Shown here one piece after another: positions 57,440-64,000 of a stretch of DNA of 64,000 nt. The first letter of the stretch is position 1. Each line of letters opens with the position of its first letter. The position numbers and the translations under genes were made by a program. The notes under the pieces are model-generated. The model saw only the letters and a list, made by a program, of their open reading frames with translations. It did not search any database and was not told where the DNA came from. Origin of the DNA: Chaenocephalus aceratus (Eukaryota; Chordata; Actinopteri; Perciformes; Channichthyidae); assembly GCA_023974075.1 (NCBI GenBank), contig CM043788.1:15215428-15279427 (forward strand). The letters run 5' to 3'.

Positions 57440-58769
57440 CTATGCAGGATGGAAAGGGAAAAAAAAAGAGAAGAAATCATTAAAAAGGGACCGCAATTCC
57501 TTTCCAATAAAACAAATTCTGTAAAGGGTTCATTCTAATTAATGACAGAAAAACTAAATTAGATATAAGATTTTGCCTTGTGTATTTTACTATTGACTTG
57601 AGACTTATATATATATTTAACAAGTTGGTTTTGAAGTTGTCTGGAATTACATTTTTGTTTCTGGATCAACAAACTGTGAAAAAAGACTAGTCAGTTCTCT
57701 AAGGGCTGTCTGTGACGGGGGGGAATGTGCGGGAGAGAAACTCCCTATGGAGGGATTTGGGGGATTTTAGCCTTTGCTGACCATTGACATGCACAAAACC
57801 TATATAACAATACAGGGAAGGAAAAAAACCCTAACGGCATAATAGGGCCATAGCAATATGATCAACTTGTAAATAATGAAGGGAGTTGCTAAAGTACGCC
57901 CCAAAAAAACAAAGCAATGCAAAGTAAATTCCACAAATGTTACAAGGCCACACAGTTGGCACAATGTCACCAATACTACCATAAAATAAGGCAGGGGTGG
58001 TGACAAAAATGCAGAACGTAATTGGAGAATGTGTTGATTCTGGAGTCCATCAGAGCTGATCAGAAAGCTCATACCTCAAACCAAATACTCCAACTCCCAG
58101 AATGCCTGTATCCACTGCTGAAGGCCAAGAGGAGGGGGAACTTAAACACTTGGGGGGGAATTAAGTTTAAATTAGAAATGTCTGTACGTGTGCACGACTG
58201 TGTGACGCCGTGCACTTGAACTGTGTGCGCTTGTCTGAGTGCCAGCTTGGCCTCGGGCTCCAAATCAGGTGTGACGGTTAAAAGCCGTGCTGGTTAGTGG
58301 TCACCACACCTGGAGCGAGCGGCATGAGCCTCGTCTGTACGGAGGAAACGCTTCGGCCCTTTAGTGCTTCTACACCAGCGCTCTACACACGGCCAGATAA
58401 AGACCCCTTATTTAAAGCTGGGGCCCAAGAACACTGGGCCTCTATTCCACTCAAAGTCCATACACACACATGCAGCGACACACACAGTGAGCAGGTTGGA
58501 TCAGGCTCAATTACACTCCACAGCTCGGCGTAATTACCTGTGACGCTCCACTCACGCTTTTACTTTGCATTCTGGCATTTTCATTTACATTTCCATCATT
58601 TACAAGGGCAAGTGAGGGGTCGCTTTAAACACCAGCATACACTGTGTGTTACATTATGCAATTTTCTACAGCAAACACACGAGGTGCACACTGAAATGGC
58701 AATACCATCTACAATCACAGTACACTGAACCCAAAAAAATTACAGAAAATAACTAAATGGATGATTATT

Positions 58770-59016
58770 ATTTACTGGACCTATCATGCTATATTTGAAA
58801 AACATATTGTAGGGCGATACCTATATAAAACATGTCTGTGAAGTTATTTTTTCAAAACACCAAACAGATCACCCATTGTAGCCATGCCTCATACTGCTCA
58901 AACCCCTAATTTGCAGCCCTGTTAGGGGAAAAAAAACGCCATCCTGTTTAAACCACGTCAAGGATTATTCCTGAAACAGTATGGAGCTCAAATGCTTTTT
59001 CTCTTGCGGGTTTATC
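58770..59016 (+). mobile_element. left half of a split MITE, family A2
   Basis: It matches the copy at 30478-30808 up to GAGCTCAAATGCTTTTTCTC, and its 5' part resembles 7480-7620. The match stops at GGGTTTATC (59008-59016) and resumes at 62430, after a 3.4-kb insertion. Confidence 0.75.
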
Positions 59017-60187
59017 CATGGATGTATAATAAGAACTGGATACAGCGTGGGAGGCGGGGCCTCATTCATTCCTATGAGAGTTGTTCATTAGCGCATGATG
59101 ACAAAATGGCCCAACTTTTGAGAGAGCGAAACGTCACAGATTACCCGGCATGCCTGAGAAGTACCCGTATGTGCACTCAGAGCATGCGCAACTTTAACCA
59201 CGCCGCCCAAAAGGCTTGTTCACATTAAGCACGTGAATTTGCGTACACGTAACAGCACCACGCGTTCATGACAGCATGGTACTGGATTTATATTAACGAG
59301 GCGGCAGTTAGCAGCTAGCGTCTAGCTAGTAATTATGCTAAGTTACACATTAATCGTTATGTAGTTTTATATTACGCTGACATCAGGATCTAGTGATATC
59401 CAAGCAACAGAGCTTCATTTAGCATGATACTTGTGTGGGTTGTACATGAAACCACTTGGTAATATATAAAAATGTATATGTTGAAGCCTGTTATGATCAA
59501 TTGTGAGTTAAAACTTTATCTAAAAAGTAAAGCTGATGATGGATTACTGTGGTGGAGTTAAAATAACAATAGCCTATTTCTTTTTGAAATGTGATGGAGT
59601 AAAAGGATAGTAACTGTGATTATTCATGTTAAGTAGCCCACAAGTACCTAAAACAATTGCAAGTGCAATAAGAAGCTACAGGAACGTTAATCTAACGTCA
59701 GTAATATTAACTTTATTTAATACAACATTTACGGTACAAGATTTACATCATACAGCCCATGTAGTATAATATTTTACAAATGATGAATTACAGCAAACAT
59801 GTGCAATATATCCATTATTACAGCTCCGTGGGATGGCAGTAAGGCGATATGGTCCGTTGTTATTGTGCATCCATGGGTAAAGAGAAACTCATGTAGTACT
59901 GAACAACACGTAACATGAACGTGCCGGGCAGCGCGGTCCCGTGGGTTGGATGCTCGTTCATAATGCCGAGGGAAATAACTCTCAGAATAACGTTATTAGC
60001 ACATTTTTACAACTTGAGGAACGAATGTTTTTAATAAGGGCTATACAAACGTTCATACTGGGTAGTTTATTTAGTTTAAAAGTTAGGAAAAAGTGTTTCC
60101 GGGCCCAGCAACCTAAAGGAAGTGTAGTACCCGCCGTTTGACCAGCACGAATATTATCATCAGACTCCGGCGCACTTCCTGAGATGG

Positions 60188-60238
60188 GTCTGGCTGCATA
60201 CCGCAGCAAGGAGGCGGATCCTATAGGGGCGTTTCCTA
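60188..60238. repeat. 51-bp inverted repeat, left copy
   Basis: It is the reverse complement of 62356-62406 with a single mismatch, and includes CCGCAGCAAGGAGGCGGATC and CTATAGGGGCGTTTCC. The right copy continues into an extra 15-bp tandem unit starting at 62338. Confidence 0.9.
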
Positions 60239-60312
60239 ACTTTTTTTTATCCAATAGCAACTTAAGGGATTCCAGCTGCTTTTATAAACCCTCGCAGAAG
60301 AAGTCATTGTTC

Positions 60313-61361
60313 TAGTGATGGGAATTCCGGCTCTTCTTGCTGAGCCGGATAATTTGGCTCACCAAGAAGAGCCGGCTCTTTCGGCTCCCAAAGGGCTCTT
60401 CAGTTTACCACATATTATACCTTTTAATTAAATGTAGCGCTGTTTTGACTAATGATTTATATGTGTACACATATATCACTTACATTATTCAAGACATCCT
60501 TTGTACTAAAGTATTCAAAAGTAAAAATTACATGTTTAATATAAATTATTTGCTGTGGCCAATTGTTTTCATTGCATTTACAGACCCGTGGAACTCTCTG
60601 ATACCACCCAATTAATGCATTGACTTGCTTGTAGAACCACGCTACACAAACCAAATGGCAACACCTATAAAAACTATTTTAAAAAAGGGGCTACTGTATC
60701 AACCTATATAAAGTATATAAATATAGTTTTTCTCCCTGCAGGAGAGGGGAGCGTGCTTTGAGATCAACTGCTAGGCTGCAGCGGGGAGAAGAGGGGGACA
60801 AAAAGAGATCTCCGTCCTCCGTGTTTTATTCTTATAGAAGTAAGAAGAGAAGTAATGGGGCAGAAACCCTCCTTTTTACGCAGCGGTTAGGGTTAGACAT
60901 AGACATCATAGCTACGGCGACACATATTCAGTTGCCAGTTACTTTTGGCATTAGGGCAGGGATATCTTTCAAGGTTTGACATAATGCATTGTGCTACTTT
61001 TAAAGCAAGCAACGATGTTTTCAAATCTGTAATCAAAAAGCTCCTCAAAAACACTATAGAAGCAGTTCCTGCCGTTGTTACGTTAGTTCAAACAGTAACA
61101 ACGGACTACTTTTCTTAGCGGATGCATGTCAATTTAAATCAATACATAAAACAATCAACAATTCTAAATCCATAAAAGCATTTCAATTATTATTGGGAGT
61201 CATGTCGTTACTTTGTTGAGAATGTGGCCATGTGTAATAAGCGGGATAATGTCCACATTGCACATTGCATAATGTGCCTTCATGCCGATCTAGATCCCTC
61301 CGCAAAAACAAAACAAAAAACGGCTCGTTCGTGGGCGAGAGCCGGCTCCCGTCGTTCACTA
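60313..61361. mobile_element. hAT-like element with GCCGGCTC-rich ends
   Basis: The left end is TAGTGATGGGAATTCCGGCTC and the right end, complemented, TAGTGAACGACGGGAGCCGG. AAGAGCCGGCTC motifs follow, in a style I recall from fish and other animal hATs. No 8-bp duplication is visible and no transposase is seen. Confidence 0.55.
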
Positions 61362-61374
61362 TACAGAGTATATG

Positions 61375-62337
61375 CAGGAATCCTGAAGTCAAATTTAATA
61401 CCTTTTAAGACCTTTTTTAAGACCCTTTCCATACATTTTAAGACCTCATCGCAACTTCGAGTTCTAACCGGTTACATTGAAGACACACTTTACCTCACAT
61501 TTACTATTGATTGTAAGATAGCACAACTAAACAGAGTGCAGACAGACTACTGAAGCCTCCTCTCCACATGAACTTCCACCTCTCTGTGAAGGTCAGGTTT
61601 AATGCAGCAAGCTGCTTTGTTGCTTCTGTACTCTGTGCTCTTTCATTCCAGTAAAACTCCTCAGAAACCAGTAGAAACCAGTATTTGACCAATAAACAAA
61701 ACAATTGACAAAACTTTGAACTATGAAATATATTAAACTTTGGTGAGCTTCAGTGGGGTAATGCCATATAGAGCTCCCTTACAAATACCCAGGGGTTAAA
61801 TTGGGCTGGGGCTGTCCGCAAACGCAAAAAAGTCTTCCGTTCACACGCATTCGATTCATTAACGTGTCCGTTCACACTAGACCGCTGGAAATGCTGGAAA
61901 CGCTGTAGTACATATGCCAGGCCCGTAAGTGGCGCTGCTGCTGCCACAAAATACACCAAAAGCAGCGAAGAAGACCCCGGAGCATGGTTGTCATGGTCGC
62001 CCTTCTGTTTATTCTCCGCGGTGGACGGCGTGTTCTCCTGCTGTATATCTCTCAGGTAGTCCACCAGCAGATAACAACCCCCCCTCCCCCACAGAGCGGA
62101 GCAAGGCAACGAAACTTAAAATAAGAAGCAGCATTTTATGGCACGCTATGCATGGGGCCGCCTTGAGGGGGTTTCCCGACATGTTGTTTCAGTAAATTAA
62201 AGGGTGTTTCATGTTGTCGTTGCTGTGGACCTTCTTAATACCTTGGAAAATGCCGTTTAATACTTTTTAATAGCCTTAATTTTCGCTAAATTGATTTATC
62301 AACTTTTAATACTTTTTAAGACCCCGCGGACACCCTG
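61375..62337. mobile_element. non-autonomous repeat with TTTTAAGACC ends
   Basis: It starts CAGGAATCCTGAAG with TTTAATACCTTTTAAGACC and ends TTTTTAAGACCCCGCGGACA followed by CCCTG. This is a repeat type I recall as common in fish, probably hAT. It contains the family B copy at 61805-62170. No target duplication was found. Confidence 0.55.
61805..62170 (+). repeat. interspersed repeat, family B copy 2
   Basis: Closely similar to 11080-11200 (GCTGTAGTACATATGCC, ACAAAATACACCAAAAGCAG). It lies within the larger element at 61375-62337. Confidence 0.6.
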
Positions 62338-62355
62338 CTATAGGAAACGCCCCTA

Positions 62356-62406
62356 TAGGAAACGCCCCTATAGGATCCGCCTCCTTGCTGCGGTCTGCAG
62401 CCAGAC
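62356..62406. repeat. 51-bp inverted repeat, right copy
   Basis: Partner of 60188-60238. Next to it the 15-bp unit CTATAGGAAACGCCC is repeated at 62338-62352 and 62353-62367, with a third partial unit after it. Confidence 0.9.
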
Positions 62407-62429
62407 TCTATTGCACTTCCTGGGGGCTT

Positions 62430-62790
62430 GGGTTTATCACAAGGTGAGTTCTTTTTTTATTTCCTGCTTTTTAAAAACACATGTGCTCTACACAGTACAG
62501 GTTAGCTCTGAGTGTTAGCGAGGCTTGCTAATGTAAACAAAGACGTCCAAAACACGTCAGGCATTGTTTCTGATAGCAACTTTCTGTGGGTCCGCCGCCG
62601 CTATAACGTCACAGCGGATGGAAATCTGTATCCGCTCGTTGTACACCCGTTTTTAAAAGATTTGGGTACGGAGGAAAAGAGAGAGGGTTTTATTTTCTGA
62701 CGCTGCGTGAGTGCCCCGACGCACCGGGGACACATATTTATGTATAAAAGACATCACAAAGTGCATTTTGCATGATTGGTCCCTTTTAAG
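62430..62790 (+). mobile_element. right half of a split MITE, family A2
   Basis: The match to 30570-30808 resumes at TTATCACAAGGTGAGT and runs through TTTGGGTACGGAGGAAAAG and GGGGACACATATTTATGTAT to the end GCATGATTGGTCCCTTTTAA. Confidence 0.75.
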
Positions 62791-63269
62791 ATATCTTGTA
62801 CGATGAACGTTGTTTCACAGGGAAGTTCGAATATGTCCTCAAAATTCCTTCCCAATTATTTGTCAGCTATCTCACTTTATTTATCTGTGGAAATTCAACT
62901 GATCATACTGATGATAATTAAAGATCATTTACACAAACATCGGTATAAAACTGAAGATTATTTAATTTTTTAGTTTATGGCGGGAAAAGGTCAAACAGTG
63001 AAGAAAATGTGATTAAAAATGTTGCATTAATATTTGTTATATAAATGAATCCATCCAGATCTGATGCCTGATACCAGGATTTATAATTGCGGTGTATTGC
63101 AGGCCTTGACATGAAGTTTACATTAAACTTCTCCAGCAATTGGGGTGTTTTTGTTTGTGTATGCTTGAAATTCTGAAGATGTTTGTGACATGAATGTTTC
63201 TGTCACTTTGTTTGTTTTTTCTAAATGTGGATTAGAAGCTTTAAATAAAATCTAAATGTGCTAGGGAGT

Positions 63270-63535
63270 TCAGGGGCCTCATTTATAACGCCGTGCGTAG
63301 GATTGACGTGGGAAGGTTGCTTACGTAGTAGAAATCCAAAAAATAGGTACAGACATGTTCGGACATTTTCCGATTCACCAAACATTGCGCACCGGCGAGG
63401 AAAGTGCGTACAGCACTTCCTACGCCGGTTTCCCTTTATAAATCACAACCGACTCGAACTGCGGTGCAGCTTTTGCGGGCTTCACGTAACGCCCATATTT
63501 GCCTATAAATAGTGAAAGAAACGTCCATTCATTCA
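63270..63535. mobile_element. probable Harbinger-type repeat, left part
   Basis: GGGGCCTCATTTATAACGCC begins the stretch, and GTGCGTA, TACGCCGGTTT and TTTATAAATCACAA motifs follow, ending CCTATAAATAGTG. I recall this as the left end of a fish repeat of the Harbinger class. The right end lies beyond the window or is degenerate. Bases 63536-64000 could be internal sequence of the same element. I recognise no coding there. Confidence 0.45.
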
Positions 63536-64000
63536 TTTTGACTGACTTTATGAAGAAGATAGCAGGAAATGACGACAGAACAGCTAAAAAAGACATCTCA
63601 CACCGTGTCAGATGTTGGTTATTTTGGGGAGGTCGAGATAAATCATATTGCTTGGTGGATGCAGTTTGAACCAGAGTAGCAGCATGGAGGTCGGATCGTC
63701 ACCAAAATAAATAAATAAGTGGGCTGAAAAAGGTTAATGACAAAAACAATACACATAGCCTTCCTCAGGCAGTGTGTTTGTACCGGGGACAGGAGACCCC
63801 CCTTGATGAGAAACTGTAAGAAGTGAATGGGGAATCCCCCCGGTGTGGAGTCATGACGACTGGATCTGAATTATGTTTTTGTATTTGGTGGTTTGTGTTC
63901 CAGCTGTTGATCAGCTGTGCGCAGCGTCTCCACTGCAAACCCATATATGATAAATGAGAGGTAACATTTTATTTATGATATTATTTCCACATATTTCTCT

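Larger units (their letters stand above)
59017..62429. mobile_element. 3.4-kb composite insertion flanked by a 9-bp duplication
   Basis: The direct repeat GGGTTTATC occurs at 59008-59016 and 62430-62438. Joining the flanks restores the continuous MITE seen at 30561-30585. Inside are at least two further inverted-repeat elements (60313-61361 and 61375-62337), a family B copy, and an inverted pair at 60188-60238 and 62356-62406. No coding sequence is recognised. The primary inserted element is not identified. Its outer ends CATGGATG and GGGGGCTT are not inverted repeats. Confidence 0.75.
57440..64000 (-). other. gmds: gmds intron, 5' flanking part (incomplete)
   Basis: Sequence upstream of the 57247-57439 exon. 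The previous gmds coding block (human ...YNLGAQSHVK) was not found, so this is intron of at least 6.5 kb. Bases 57440-58769 look unique. From 58770 to 62790 it is a nested repeat stack. Bases 62791-63269 show nothing recognisable, and another repeat starts near 63270. Confidence 0.8.

Overview
The window reads as teleost fish nuclear DNA, most likely from a spiny-rayed (acanthomorph) species. The evidence is very long (GT)n/(CA)n tracts, several fish-type DNA-transposon remnants and split coding sequence. I see no bacterial operons, no viral genes and no RNA gene. No species can be named from the sequence alone.

The only host gene I can support is gmds (GDP-mannose 4,6-dehydratase), on the minus strand. 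Three consecutive internal coding exons are present: 57247-57439, 56106-56210 and 46552-46679. Their splice sites are GT/AG and their phases fit together. They encode the part matching about residues 116-257 of the human enzyme, including the catalytic Thr, Glu, Tyr and Lys. The rest of the window is gmds intron: two complete introns (about 1.0 kb and 9.4 kb) and parts of two large flanking introns (at least 46.5 kb on the 3' side of the gene and at least 6.5 kb on the 5' side).

Layout by coordinate: 1-9 kb is mostly unique intron sequence with a perfect hairpin, a purine-rich tract and a (GT)n tract. Region 9.5-19 kb holds hAT-type remnants, two of them closed by perfect 8-bp target duplications (12839-13667 and 17377-18846). 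A full-length but dead piggyBac element lies at 22823-27281, with TTAA duplications, ~1 kb inverted arms built of ~350-bp repeats, a broken transposase gene and a smaller MITE inserted in its right arm. Region 29.7-35.1 kb holds a 300-bp (CA)n tract, a hAT with a second element nested inside, an L2-like LINE tail and a Harbinger-like MITE with a 66-bp perfect palindrome. Region 37.4-46.5 kb has a 329-bp (GT)n tract, a LINE tail and a tRNA-type SINE before the third gmds exon. Region 58.8-62.8 kb is a nested repeat stack in which ~3.4 kb of mobile DNA splits an older repeat, leaving a 9-bp duplication.

I found no convincing new gene system. The most interesting items are the piggyBac arm architecture, the nested insertions that can be ordered in time, the palindromic MITE, and the possibility, untestable here, that gmds introns carry regulatory elements for the neighbouring fox genes.
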